This document shows, in pieces, positions 1 through 6,854 of a stretch of DNA of 64,000 nucleotides; position 1 is the stretch's first letter, and each line of letters begins with the position of its first letter. Below the pieces are notes generated by a model, which was not told where the DNA came from, did no database searches, and was given only the letters and a program-made list of their open reading frames with translations. The position numbers and the translations under genes were made by a program. This stretch comes from Keratinibaculum paraultunense (GTDB taxonomy: Bacteria > Bacillota > Clostridia > Tissierellales > Tepidimicrobiaceae), in contig NZ_CP068564.1 in assembly GCF_016767175.1 (NCBI RefSeq), forward strand, positions 124,001-188,000, given 5' to 3'.

Positions 1-1
1 A

Positions 2-910
2 GAGAAATTTTTACAGAGAATTAACTCTGATTTAGCCAATGATTTAGGCAATTTAGTGAGCCGTACTACTACAATGGTAGAAAAATATACTGAAGGTATT
101 CTTCCAGAGCCAACAAAAGAGGAGAAGGTAGATAAATCTTTAATAGATTTAGCTACTAGTGTAAAATCAAAAGTTGAAAATAATATGGATAAGTTGAATT
201 ATAGTCAAGCTCTAGAGGAAATTTGGAAATTAATTAGAAGAACCAATAAATATATAGATGAAACTACTCCTTGGATACTAGCAAAAGAAGAGGAAAAAGA
301 AAGACTTAACACTGTATTATATAATTTAACTGAAAGCATTAGAATTATAGCTACACTTATAAATCCTTTTATGGAGAGAACTTCAAGGGAAATATTAAAG
401 CAAATTGGACAAAAAGAAGATATTTGTTGGGAAGAGTCAGCAATTTGGGGTAAAATAGAACCAGGTACTAAAGTAAAAAGAGGTAAAGTGTTATTCCCAA
501 GGCTGGAGATAGATAAAGAATTAAAAAGACTTGAAAAAGCAAATCAAAAATTAATTGAGGAAAGGAGTAAAAAGAAAATGGCAGAAGAGTATATTACTAT
601 AGATGATTTTGACAAGATTAAATTAAAAGTAGCAGAGATTATAGAAGTGAAAGACCATCCTGAAGCAGACAAACTTCTTATATTAAAACTAAAAATAGGA
701 GATGAAACTAGGCAAGTAGTATCAGGCATAAAAGAGTACTATACTCCAGAAGAATTAGTAGGTAAAAAAGTAGTTGTAGTTACTAATCTAAAACCAATTA
801 AATTAAGAGGAGAGGAATCTAATGGAATGATACTAGCAGCAGAAAAGGATGGAAAACTTACTTTAGTATCCACATTGGAAGATATAGAATCAGGAGCTAT
901 AATATCTTAA
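2..910 (+). CDS. metG: methionyl-tRNA synthetase, 3' part (partial)
   Basis: Class I aminoacyl-tRNA synthetase that charges tRNA-Met in the cytoplasm. The reading frame is open from base 2, so the 5' two-thirds with the Rossmann catalytic domain lie upstream. Visible parts are the start of the anticodon-binding helical domain (RINSDLANDLGNLVSRT, typical of MetRS) and, from about base 580, an EMAPII-like OB-fold tRNA-binding domain (DFDKIKLKVAEI, HPEADKLL, SNGMILAA). The GTG at 56 is internal. The next gene, tatD, begins 11 bp downstream behind GGAG, the usual Firmicute order metG-tatD-rnmV-rsmA. Family assignment is secure. Confidence 0.96.
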   Translation, partial: EKFLQRINSDLANDLGNLVSRTTTMVEKYTEGILPEPTKEEKVDKSLIDLATSVKSKVENNMDKLNYSQALEEIWKLIRRTNKYIDETTPWILAKEEEKERLNTVLYNLTESIRIIATLINPFMERTSREILKQIGQKEDICWEESAIWGKIEPGTKVKRGKVLFPRLEIDKELKRLEKANQKLIEERSKKKMAEEYITIDDFDKIKLKVAEIIEVKDHPEADKLLILKLKIGDETRQVVSGIKEYYTPEELVGKKVVVVTNLKPIKLRGEESNGMILAAEKDGKLTLVSTLEDIESGAIIS

Positions 911-921
911 GGAGTGAGAAA

Positions 922-1689
922 ATGTTAATAGATAGTCATGCACATTTAGATGATCCAAGGTTTGATAAAGATAGAGAAGAGGTTATTAAAACATTAAAAG
1001 ACGGGGATATAGATTTAGTAATAAATCCTGGAGCAGATTTACAATCTAGTATAAAATCTGTATCCCTATCAGAACAATATGATAATATATACGCTGCAGT
1101 GGGGATTCATCCTCACTCAGCTAAGGAAATGGATGAATCTACCATAGATATTTTAAAATCCTTTACAGATAGGGAAAAAGTAGTAGCCATAGGGGAAATT
1201 GGTCTAGATTATTATTATGACAACTCCCCTAGAGATATTCAAAAGCAAAAATTTATAGAACAGCTAAATTTAGCAAAAGAGGTAAATTTACCAGTTATCA
1301 TCCATTCAAGAGATGCTGCAGGAGATACCTTTGATATACTTAAATCAGCCCAAGATGGTAGTATTGAAGGAGTACTTCATTGTTATTCCGGTAGTGTGGA
1401 GATGGCTATGGAGTATATAAAATTAGGATTTTATATATCAATAGCTGGACCAGTAACCTTTAAAAATGCTAGAATAGTAAAAGAAGTAGCTAAAACTGTT
1501 CCTATGGATAGACTTCTTATAGAAACAGATTCTCCTTATTTAACCCCAGAACCCCATAGGGGAAAGAGAAATGAACCTCTATATGTAAGGTATGTAGCTG
1601 GTACAATAGCAGAACTAAGGGGAATTTCCTTTGAGGAAGTGGCTACAAAAACAGCAGAAAATACAAAGAAATTATTTAAAATAGGCTAG
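922..1689 (+). CDS. tatD: TatD family metal-dependent DNase
   Basis: Cytoplasmic TIM-barrel metallo-hydrolase of the TatD/YabD family, thought to act as a 3'-5' exonuclease or DNA-repair nuclease. The 255-residue length is usual. Metal ligands are visible in order: DSHAHLDDPRFD near the N terminus (HxH), IGEIGLDYYYD (Glu), IIHSRDA (His), LHCYSGS (His) and ETDSPYLTPEPHRGKRN (Asp, with the family arginine motif). ATG at 922 follows AAGGAGTGAG. It sits in the conserved metG-tatD-rnmV-rsmA cluster, probably one transcript. Confidence 0.95.
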   Translation: MLIDSHAHLDDPRFDKDREEVIKTLKDGDIDLVINPGADLQSSIKSVSLSEQYDNIYAAVGIHPHSAKEMDESTIDILKSFTDREKVVAIGEIGLDYYYDNSPRDIQKQKFIEQLNLAKEVNLPVIIHSRDAAGDTFDILKSAQDGSIEGVLHCYSGSVEMAMEYIKLGFYISIAGPVTFKNARIVKEVAKTVPMDRLLIETDSPYLTPEPHRGKRNEPLYVRYVAGTIAELRGISFEEVATKTAENTKKLFKIG

Positions 1690-1700
1690 GTGGTGGTCCA

Positions 1701-2243
1701 TTGATAAAGGAAATAATAGTGGTAGAGGGAAAGGACGATATACAAGCTGTAAAAAGTGCAGTTGAAGCTGAGGTAGTTGCAACAGGGGGATTTGGCTTTA
1801 GTAAAAATTTCATAGATAAATTAAAATTAGCAGCAGAAAATAGAGGAGTAATTATATTTACAGATCCAGATTATGCTGGTGAAAAGATTAGAAGAAGCAT
1901 AAGCAAAGAACTAAAAAATTGTAAACATGCTTTCTTACCTAGAGGTAAAGCTTTTAAAAAAGGGGATGTGGGAGTAGAAAATGCCACTAAAGAAGACATA
2001 ATAGAAGCCATTAAAAAAGCTAGACCAATAATTATAGAAAAAAGGCAGGAATTTGTTAAAGAGGACTTGGTAAACTTAGGATTAGTTGGTAGTTTTAATT
2101 CTCGTAAAAAAAGAGAACAGTTAGGAGATATACTAGGCATAGGATATTGTAATTCTAAACAACTATTAAATAGGCTAAACAATTTTGGAATAACTAAAGA
2201 AGAGTTTATAAAAGCTTTTGAGAGGATAGATGAACATGAATAA
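1701..2243 (+). CDS. rnmV: ribonuclease M5
   Basis: TOPRIM-domain ribonuclease that performs the final maturation of 5S rRNA in Firmicutes, assisted by ribosomal protein L18. The TOPRIM signature is complete: VVEGKDD near residue 8 (catalytic Glu) and FTDPDYAGEKIR near residue 53 (DxD). The C-terminal part (NLGLVGSFNSRKKREQLGDILGIGYCNSKQLLNRLN) is typical of the family. The start is TTG at 1701 behind AGGTGGT. The 3' end overlaps rsmA by 14 bp at the first possible rsmA start (8 bp at the second), which suggests translational coupling. Confidence 0.94.
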   Translation: MIKEIIVVEGKDDIQAVKSAVEAEVVATGGFGFSKNFIDKLKLAAENRGVIIFTDPDYAGEKIRRSISKELKNCKHAFLPRGKAFKKGDVGVENATKEDIIEAIKKARPIIIEKRQEFVKEDLVNLGLVGSFNSRKKREQLGDILGIGYCNSKQLLNRLNNFGITKEEFIKAFERIDEHE

Positions 2244-3102
2244 TAGAAGATTGTATTCACCTAAATATGTAAAAGAGATATTAGACAAATATGGATTTAA
2301 ATTTTCTAAAAGTTTAGGGCAAAATTTTTTAATTGATGGAAATATAGTAAGAAAAATATCTCAGATAGCAAATATAACAGATAAAGATTGTGTATTGGAA
2401 ATAGGGCCAGGCATTGGTACTTTAACAGAAGAATTAGCTCTTAATGCTAAAAAGGTGGTAGCAGTAGAAATAGATGAAAAGCTACTTCCCATATTGGAAG
2501 AAACTCTACAAGCTCATGACAATGTAGAAATTATCCATGGGGATATATTAAATATGGATATCACAAAAATTATAGACGAGCATATGGACGGAGGGCCTAT
2601 AAAGGTGGTAGCTAATCTCCCTTATTATGTTACCACCCCCATAATAGCAAAATTATTAGAAGAGGATTTAAATATTCATTCTATAGTAGTTATGGTTCAA
2701 AAAGAGGTAGGAGAAAGAATGATAGCTTCACCTGGCAGTAAACAGTATGGTTCTCTTTCTGTATTTGTTAGTTTTTATACCTACCCAGAAATAAAAATGG
2801 ATGTACCTAAAACTGTATTTATGCCTCAGCCCAAGGTAGATTCAGTAGTGATCAAATTAAATATGAAAGAAGAGCTTCCAAAGGTTGATAGAAAAGTGTT
2901 CTTTAAGGTGGTAAGGTCTGCCTTTGGTAAGAGGCGAAAGACTATATTAAATGCATTATCATCTGGGTTAGGTGTTGAGAAGGAAACTATAAGGGAAGTA
3001 CTTGAGAGCTTAAATATTTCTACAAATATAAGAGCAGAAAACTTAAAAATTGAGGATTTCATAAAGATTAGTCAAACATTGCCTCCTTTAAACATATATT
3101 AG
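2230..3102 (+). CDS. rsmA: 16S rRNA (adenine1518/1519-N6)-dimethyltransferase
   Basis: KsgA/RsmA dimethylates two adjacent adenosines in the 3' loop of 16S rRNA late in 30S assembly, using S-adenosylmethionine. Visible motifs are SLGQNFLIDGNIVRKI at the N terminus, the SAM-binding VLEIGPGIGTLTEEL, VEIDEKL, and the catalytic NLPYYVTTPI. Two in-frame ATGs exist (2230 and 2236). Either overlaps the rnmV stop. No terminator is seen before the next gene at 3130, which has its own strong AAAGGAGG site, so the operon may continue. Confidence 0.96.
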   Translation: MNMNNRRLYSPKYVKEILDKYGFKFSKSLGQNFLIDGNIVRKISQIANITDKDCVLEIGPGIGTLTEELALNAKKVVAVEIDEKLLPILEETLQAHDNVEIIHGDILNMDITKIIDEHMDGGPIKVVANLPYYVTTPIIAKLLEEDLNIHSIVVMVQKEVGERMIASPGSKQYGSLSVFVSFYTYPEIKMDVPKTVFMPQPKVDSVVIKLNMKEELPKVDRKVFFKVVRSAFGKRRKTILNALSSGLGVEKETIREVLESLNISTNIRAENLKIEDFIKISQTLPPLNIY

Positions 3103-3129
3103 TATAAAAGATTATAAAGGAGGATTTTT

Positions 3130-4227
3130 ATGTCTAGAAATTATACATATATTAGAAAATATATCATATTGAAAAATAATTATACAAATATATTAGGATT
3201 AGAACCAAAAGGTTATGCTAAAATTGAAGCAAGAGGAGCAAAAGGAATGTTAAACATATACACAGAAAACTGTCAGCAAAATGAAGATTATAATGTATAT
3301 CTATTGAAAGATGAAAAAGGGGAAGTGAGAGAATACCCTATAGGTAGGATAATTACTGATGAAAGAGGTAAAACTAGTACAAATATTGAGTTAAATTTAA
3401 GAAATTTAGAATTAAAAGGCTTTTCAATAGATGAAATAGATGCTATTCTTATAAGAAAGGGTATACATATATTACTAGCCGGATATATTGATGAAGATAA
3501 TGGAACTATAGATAGATATATAAAAACTATTATTCAGCAGGAACAAAGTGTACAAAAAGAAAATATAGATAAAATACATCAAACACAATATATAGAAAAA
3601 AACTTGGAAGAAAAAAATTTTGAAGATGATATAACAGATACTGAAGAAACTGAATGTGAACTAAATAGCCAAGTACTTATAGACAATAAATCAATTGAAT
3701 ATGAAGAACGGCATGAAAAAATAAATATACAAGATGAAGCGAAAGACTATAAATCTTTAGAATATATACACAGATTAAATCATAAAAATCAAATGACTAA
3801 TTATATTTTAAGTATTCTTAGATTTTTTCCTTATGTGCAGCCTTTAAAATTAAATCTTTATGGATATAGTTGGTGGCGTATAGATGATGATGGTACTAAT
3901 TCTTGCAAAGGGTTTTTACCTTACTTTAATTATTTGATGAATACTAATTATAAGTATCAATTTTTGAACAATTCTACAACTTGCTTTAATTTAATCAGGG
4001 AATATGGGCATTATCTATTTGGTATGTACAAAGAGGGAGAGGAAGTTAAATATTATATGTATGGTATACCAGGTAAATTTATCAAAGAAGAGCATCCTTT
4101 TAAAGGAATTACAGGTTTTAATACATGGTATGAAGCAACAGATGAAATAGGATACTGGGTACTATACATAGACCCTATGACTGGTGAGGTAATATATCCT
4201 CTAAATCCTATGATTCCTGCTTATTAA
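3130..4227 (+). CDS. uncharacterised protein with acidic linker, downstream of rsmA
   Basis: I do not recognise a characterised family. The 365-residue protein has no signal peptide. Residues 1-125 are a compact beta-rich domain (YTYIRKYIILKN, then GYAKIEARGAKGMLNIYTENC, resembling carbohydrate- or coat-associated beta domains of sporulating clostridia). Residues 135-215 are an acidic low-complexity linker. Residues 225-365 are an aromatic-rich domain (LYGYSWWRID, YGHYLFGMYKEG, GIPGKF, GFNTWYEA) ending PLNPMIPAY. ATG at 3130 follows AAAGGAGG. In Bacillus the gene after ksgA is the spore protease gene yabG; this protein is not recognisably YabG, but a spore role is conceivable from position alone. 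Confidence 0.75.
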   Translation: MSRNYTYIRKYIILKNNYTNILGLEPKGYAKIEARGAKGMLNIYTENCQQNEDYNVYLLKDEKGEVREYPIGRIITDERGKTSTNIELNLRNLELKGFSIDEIDAILIRKGIHILLAGYIDEDNGTIDRYIKTIIQQEQSVQKENIDKIHQTQYIEKNLEEKNFEDDITDTEETECELNSQVLIDNKSIEYEERHEKINIQDEAKDYKSLEYIHRLNHKNQMTNYILSILRFFPYVQPLKLNLYGYSWWRIDDDGTNSCKGFLPYFNYLMNTNYKYQFLNNSTTCFNLIREYGHYLFGMYKEGEEVKYYMYGIPGKFIKEEHPFKGITGFNTWYEATDEIGYWVLYIDPMTGEVIYPLNPMIPAY

Positions 4228-4260
4228 TATTTTTAAAATGGAGGAGGTAATTAAAACAAA

Positions 4261-4629
4261 TTGAATAATAATATGGAAGAAAAGGAAATTTGTGAAGTAA
4301 GTGCAACAGATGAATCTACCCTTAAGAATATAAAAGAAAGTATGTATGATGAAGAAACTATTAATCGTTTAGCCCAGACATTTAAAGCATTAGCAGATCC
4401 TACAAGATTAAAAATAATATATGTATTATCAAAGCAACCTTTATGTGTATGTGATATTGCTAATCTATTGGACATGACTCAATCAGCTATATCTCATCAT
4501 TTAAGACTATTGAGAAATTTAAGACTTGTAAAATTTAAAAAAGAAGGTAAAATGGTAATATATTCTTTAGATGATGATCATGTATTGCAACTATTCAAAC
4601 AGGGTATGGATCACGTAAGACATGACTAA
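4261..4629 (+). CDS. ArsR/SmtB-family metal-sensing repressor, CadC-like
   Basis: Winged-helix repressor of the ArsR/SmtB family, which releases DNA when it binds soft or transition metals. The core (FKALADPTRLKIIYVLS, then CVCDIANLL, then TQSAISHHLRLL) is canonical. The CVC pair plus an N-terminal Cys at residue 11 (EICEVS) resembles the alpha-3N thiolate site of CadC. The C-terminal DDDHVLQLFKQGMDHVRHD carries the Asp/His pattern of the alpha-5 zinc site. Metal specificity (Cd/Pb/Zn) is inferred. The start is probably TTG at 4261, 12 bp after GAGGAGG; ATG at 4273 is too distant. No efflux pump gene is adjacent, which is unusual for this family. Confidence 0.88.
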   Translation: MNNNMEEKEICEVSATDESTLKNIKESMYDEETINRLAQTFKALADPTRLKIIYVLSKQPLCVCDIANLLDMTQSAISHHLRLLRNLRLVKFKKEGKMVIYSLDDDHVLQLFKQGMDHVRHD

Positions 4630-4633
4630 TATT

Positions 4634-4661
4634 AAAAAGGGATACTTATCCCCTTTTTTTC
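4634..4661. terminator. bidirectional intrinsic terminator
   Basis: AAAAAGGGATA / TATCCCCTTTTTTT hairpin between two convergent genes. The stop codon and last codons of the minus-strand comFB gene lie inside the hairpin, so one structure can end both transcripts. Confidence 0.8.
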
Positions 4662-4927
4662 TTATGTTCACATTTACTGCATACTATATCTACAGCTTCA
4701 GTAATTTTAGTTAATACTGTAATTTTTCTTTGCCTGTCTAGTAAAAAGGCTTTTTTCTCTCCTTCACTTGCGGAAGATAAAAAATAAGCAGGAGGAAGAT
4801 TATTTAATGCAGTTGCTTTAATATCATTTTCACAATTCTTATTGCTGCATATATTATATTTTTCTTTCACTTCATTAAAAACTTCATTTACTAGTATTTC
4901 CATGTAATTTTGCAAGTTAACCACCAC
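4646..4927 (-). CDS. comFB: ComFB-family protein
   Basis: Small protein of the late-competence ComFB family. The B. subtilis member lies in the comF operon and its function is unclear; cyanobacterial relatives have been reported to bind cyclic dinucleotides. Hallmarks are NYMEILVNEVFNEV at the N terminus, a NICSNKNCENDIKATALNNLPPAYF core with two cysteines, and a C-terminal CSKCEHKKK motif (CxxC). Together they make a plausible four-Cys metal site. Start choice is uncertain: GTG at 4927 is the longest option, but TTG at 4915 is better placed behind AGTGGTGG. Convergent with the ArsR gene. Confidence 0.85.
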   Translation of the reverse strand: MVVNLQNYMEILVNEVFNEVKEKYNICSNKNCENDIKATALNNLPPAYFLSSASEGEKKAFLLDRQRKITVLTKITEAVDIVCSKCEHKKKRG

Positions 4928-5077
4928 TTTCTAGAAAAAGTATAATGCGATAAATAGGAATAATTACCCATATATTATAGTACTTTAAGTCTACAATGTC
5001 AAATATAAAAATGCAAGTAATATAATTGATTTGATTAATGAAATAAAGTTGGGGTAATATAGGAATAAACAAAAAGC

Positions 5078-5107
5078 TTGACACATTATACCCCTTAAGG
5101 GTATAAT
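5078..5107 (+). promoter_or_regulatory. sigma-A promoter with CsoR/CstR-like operator
   Basis: TTGACA at 5078-5083, an 18-bp spacer, and TATAAT at 5102-5107. The spacer and -10 hold the inverted repeat TTATACCC-CTTAA-GGGTATAA (5086-5106). TACCC...GGGTA palindromes are typical operators of the CsoR/CstR/RcnR repressor family (copper or persulfide sensing). Overlap with the -10 suggests repression. The promoter is certain by sequence; the regulator is inferred, and no csoR-like gene is in the window. Confidence 0.75.
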
Positions 5108-5145
5108 GTATAATGTAAAATTCTTTGTACAAGGGAGGAATATAA

Positions 5146-5376
5146 ATGGCTAATGTAATAATTTATACTAGTAACACTTGCCCATATTGCATATCAGCAA
5201 AAAATTATTTAGATGAAAAAGGGATAGATTATATTGAAAAAAACATTCAAACTGATCCGTCTGCAAGAAAAGAGTTAATGGATATGGGTTATATGGGAGT
5301 TCCTGTATTGATAATTAATGGAGAAGAAGTAGTAGGTTTTGATCAAGCTAAAATTGATGAATTACTAAGTAAATAA
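5146..5376 (+). CDS. glutaredoxin-like / NrdH-type thiol oxidoreductase
   Basis: A 76-residue thioredoxin-fold protein. CPYC is at residues 12-15 (TSNTCPYCISAKNYL) and the cis-Pro loop GVPVLIINGEEVVGFDQ is present, as in clostridial glutaredoxin/NrdH-like proteins. It probably reduces disulfides or handles persulfides in the cytoplasm, with electrons from thioredoxin reductase or low-molecular-weight thiols. The ATG follows AAGGGAGGAA. The gene is monocistronic, between a near-consensus promoter with a CsoR/CstR-like operator and a strong bidirectional terminator. Its partner is not evident. Confidence 0.88.
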   Translation: MANVIIYTSNTCPYCISAKNYLDEKGIDYIEKNIQTDPSARKELMDMGYMGVPVLIINGEEVVGFDQAKIDELLSK

Positions 5377-5387
5377 AGTATAATTAA

Positions 5388-5427
5388 ACAAAAAAGACCT
5401 TTTCAAATTTGAAAAGGTCTTTTTTTG
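5388..5427. terminator. bidirectional intrinsic terminator
   Basis: Inverted repeat AAAAGACCTTTTC / GAAAAGGTCTTTT with A-tract on the left and T-tract on the right. It serves the glutaredoxin-like gene on the plus strand and the DUF1858 gene on the minus strand. Confidence 0.9.
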
Positions 5428-5430
5428 TCT

Positions 5431-5616
5431 TTATTCATTTAAAGCTTTTAATAATTCATCTATATCCAATCCATGAACCATAGCAGCTTCTTCTAGGCTT
5501 TCCATTTGACTTGCAGGGCAACCAATACAGCCTAGTCCAAAATTTAATAATATTTCTACTGCTTCAGGTTTATTACGGATTATTTCGCCTACTAACATAT
5601 CTTTAGTGATTTCCAT
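5431..5616 (-). CDS. DUF1858 CxxC protein (hybrid-cluster-associated disulfide type)
   Basis: A 61-residue stand-alone DUF1858 domain. The pattern TKDMLVGEIIRNKPEAVEILLNFGLGCIGCPASQMESLEEAA is diagnostic, with a CxxC pair (GCIGCP) near residue 30. The family often occurs beside or fused to hybrid-cluster proteins and is thought to be a small redox disulfide or Fe-S-associated module. The ATG follows TAAGGAGGATATAC. It is convergent with the glutaredoxin-like gene, and both are small dithiol proteins. No hcp gene is nearby in this window. Confidence 0.9.
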   Translation of the reverse strand: MEITKDMLVGEIIRNKPEAVEILLNFGLGCIGCPASQMESLEEAAMVHGLDIDELLKALNE

Positions 5617-5762
5617 TGTATATCCTCCTTATCTATAGTTTCTATAGATATAGTATCATATTTTATACATATTTTGTACCTTAAATGTATTATATATAAA
5701 AAATTTTTTAATTTGAATAAAAAAAATTTTAATGGATATTCTTATATTCAGGAGGTGAGTTT

Positions 5763-6152
5763 ATGGATAACAATGAAGATAGAAATAAAAATAGGACAGG
5801 TCAAGATGAAGCAAAAGATTGGGATATTGGTGAAATTCTTATAAGAATATTGGTTACAGCTATAGTAGTGGGAATTGCAGCATTTTTAACTCCTGGATTT
5901 TCCATAAATAGTTTGTGGAGTCTCATATTAGCATCAGTAGTTATAGCATTGCTAGACTATGTAATACAAAAATTTACTGGAGTAAATGCTTCTCCTTTTG
6001 GCAGAGGAATTACAGGGTTTATTGTAGCTGCAATAATATTATATGTAACCAAATTTATAGTACCAGGATTCAATATATCTGTATGGGGTGCTATAATAGG
6101 AGCATTAGTAATAGGTATAATAGATGTGATAATACCAGGAAAGGCAATGTAG
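5763..6152 (+). CDS. phage-holin-4-like (pfam04020 type) small membrane protein
   Basis: A 129-residue integral membrane protein with a hydrophilic charged N terminus (residues 1-25) and then about four hydrophobic segments (ILIRILVTAIVVGIAAFL, LWSLILASVVIALLDYVI, GFIVAAIILYVTKFIV, VWGAIIGALVIGIIDVII). The alternating GFSINSLWS / GFNISVWGA motifs are typical of the 4-TM phage-holin/YvlD family. Despite the name these are usually chromosomal proteins of unknown role. No phage genes are nearby. The ATG follows CAGGAGGTGAG. Confidence 0.82.
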   Translation: MDNNEDRNKNRTGQDEAKDWDIGEILIRILVTAIVVGIAAFLTPGFSINSLWSLILASVVIALLDYVIQKFTGVNASPFGRGITGFIVAAIILYVTKFIVPGFNISVWGAIIGALVIGIIDVIIPGKAM

Positions 6153-6154
6153 TA

Positions 6155-6190
6155 AACCCTCTAACTTTAGTTAGAGGGCTTTTATTTTTT
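6155..6190 (+). terminator. intrinsic terminator
   Basis: CCCTCTAAC-TTTA-GTTAGAGGG stem followed by CTTTTATTTTTTT, directly after the membrane-protein gene and before the selenoprotein promoter. Confidence 0.88.
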
Positions 6191-6194
6191 TATC

Positions 6195-6251
6195 TTGACT
6201 AAATAAAAAAAATAGTGTACACTGTTTTAGTGTACCTATAGGGGGTATACA
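6195..6251 (+). promoter_or_regulatory. selenoprotein promoter and CstR/CsoR-like site
   Basis: TTGACT (6195-6200), a 17-bp spacer and TACACT (6218-6223) form a good sigma-A promoter. Just downstream, at about 6231-6250, is an imperfect inverted repeat, GTGTACCTATAG with GGGGTATAC, matching the TACC-N-GGGTA pattern at 5086-5106. The shared motif suggests a common repressor with the glutaredoxin-like gene. This is an inference from two sites only. Confidence 0.55.
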
Positions 6252-6293
6252 ATATATAACAAATTGAATAATATATAGAAGGAGGTAAGTTAT

Positions 6294-6593
6294 ATGAATA
6301 TTAATATAACTGAAAAAGCTCAAAAAGAGCTTAAAAAAATAATGGAGGAAAATAAAGAAAATAAAAAGCTATTGAGAATATATATAGCAGGTTATGGTTG
6401 AGGTGGCCCATCTTTTGGTTTAGCTCTGGATGAGCTAAAGGATGGAGATAAAAAAGTAGAAGTAGGAGGTTTTACTTTTTTAATAGAAAAAGATTTAGCA
6501 GACACTTTTAAAGGCTTTACCATAGATTATAATGATAATTGGTTAAGACGAGGTTTTAGCATAATTCCTAAAAAGGGAGGATCTCATTGTTAA
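6294..6593 (+). CDS. HesB-like selenoprotein (in-frame UGA = Sec36)
   Basis: A 99-residue ORF read through the TGA at 6399-6401 as selenocysteine: MNINITEKAQKELKKIM..., then AGYG-U-GGPSFGLALDEL, then FTFLIEKDLADTF and GFSIIPKKGGSHC. This matches the HesB/IscA-fold selenoprotein family known from clostridia and archaea, in which Sec replaces the first conserved Cys next to GGPSFG. The ATG follows AGAAGGAGGTAAG at ideal spacing, both halves are in one frame, and a SECIS-like hairpin directly follows the UGA. The C-terminal Cys99 is also family-like. It probably has a redox or Fe-S-related role; the biochemical function is unknown. Ordinary gene callers split or miss this gene. Confidence 0.92.
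6408..6445 (+). promoter_or_regulatory. SECIS-like hairpin of the selenoprotein mRNA
   Basis: The hairpin begins 7 nt after the UGA. The apical stem is TTTAGCTC (6419-6426) paired perfectly with GAGCTAAA (6432-6439) around a TGGAT loop. The outer helix is CCATC (6408-6412) with GATGG (6441-6445). Position, size and a G-containing apical loop fit bacterial SECIS elements, which sit in the coding region just 3' of the UGA and bind SelB. Confidence 0.82.
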
Positions 6594-6612
6594 TTTAAGT
6601 ATATGTATTTTA

Positions 6613-6656
6613 TAGTGTCAAGAATCATAATTAATAATTACTTGACACTATTTTTA
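6613..6656 (+). terminator. intrinsic terminator after selenoprotein
   Basis: TAGTGTCAAG ... CTTGACACTA stem with TTTTTA tail. The 200 bp to the next gene are very AT-rich, with nothing else recognisable. Confidence 0.8.
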
Positions 6657-6854
6657 TATACTACTAAAAGAAAAATAGTAAAAATGATATATGTTTTAAT
6701 TCTATTAATTGGGATATTATTTATATAGGGGGAGTTTAAATTTTAAAATAAAATAAAACTACCCCTATTAGAAAAAATATAATTTAAACTTAAAGTTTAG
6801 AGCTTTTAGGTGTATTTATTTTATAACTATAACTTTACATAAGGAGGGGTTTAT

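Noticed and set aside
4917-5132. 71-codon minus-strand ORF upstream of comFB
   Set aside because: Low-complexity Ile/Tyr-rich translation of AT-rich intergenic DNA, overlaps the glutaredoxin-like promoter, and has no ribosome site.
5763-6152. Prophage remnant suggested by the holin-like protein
   Set aside because: No lysin, tail, integrase or attachment sites nearby; the family is commonly chromosomal.
6294-6398. Selenoprotein gene as a frame-broken pseudogene
   Set aside because: The UGA sits exactly at the family Sec position, both sides are in the same frame and conserved, and a SECIS-like hairpin follows.
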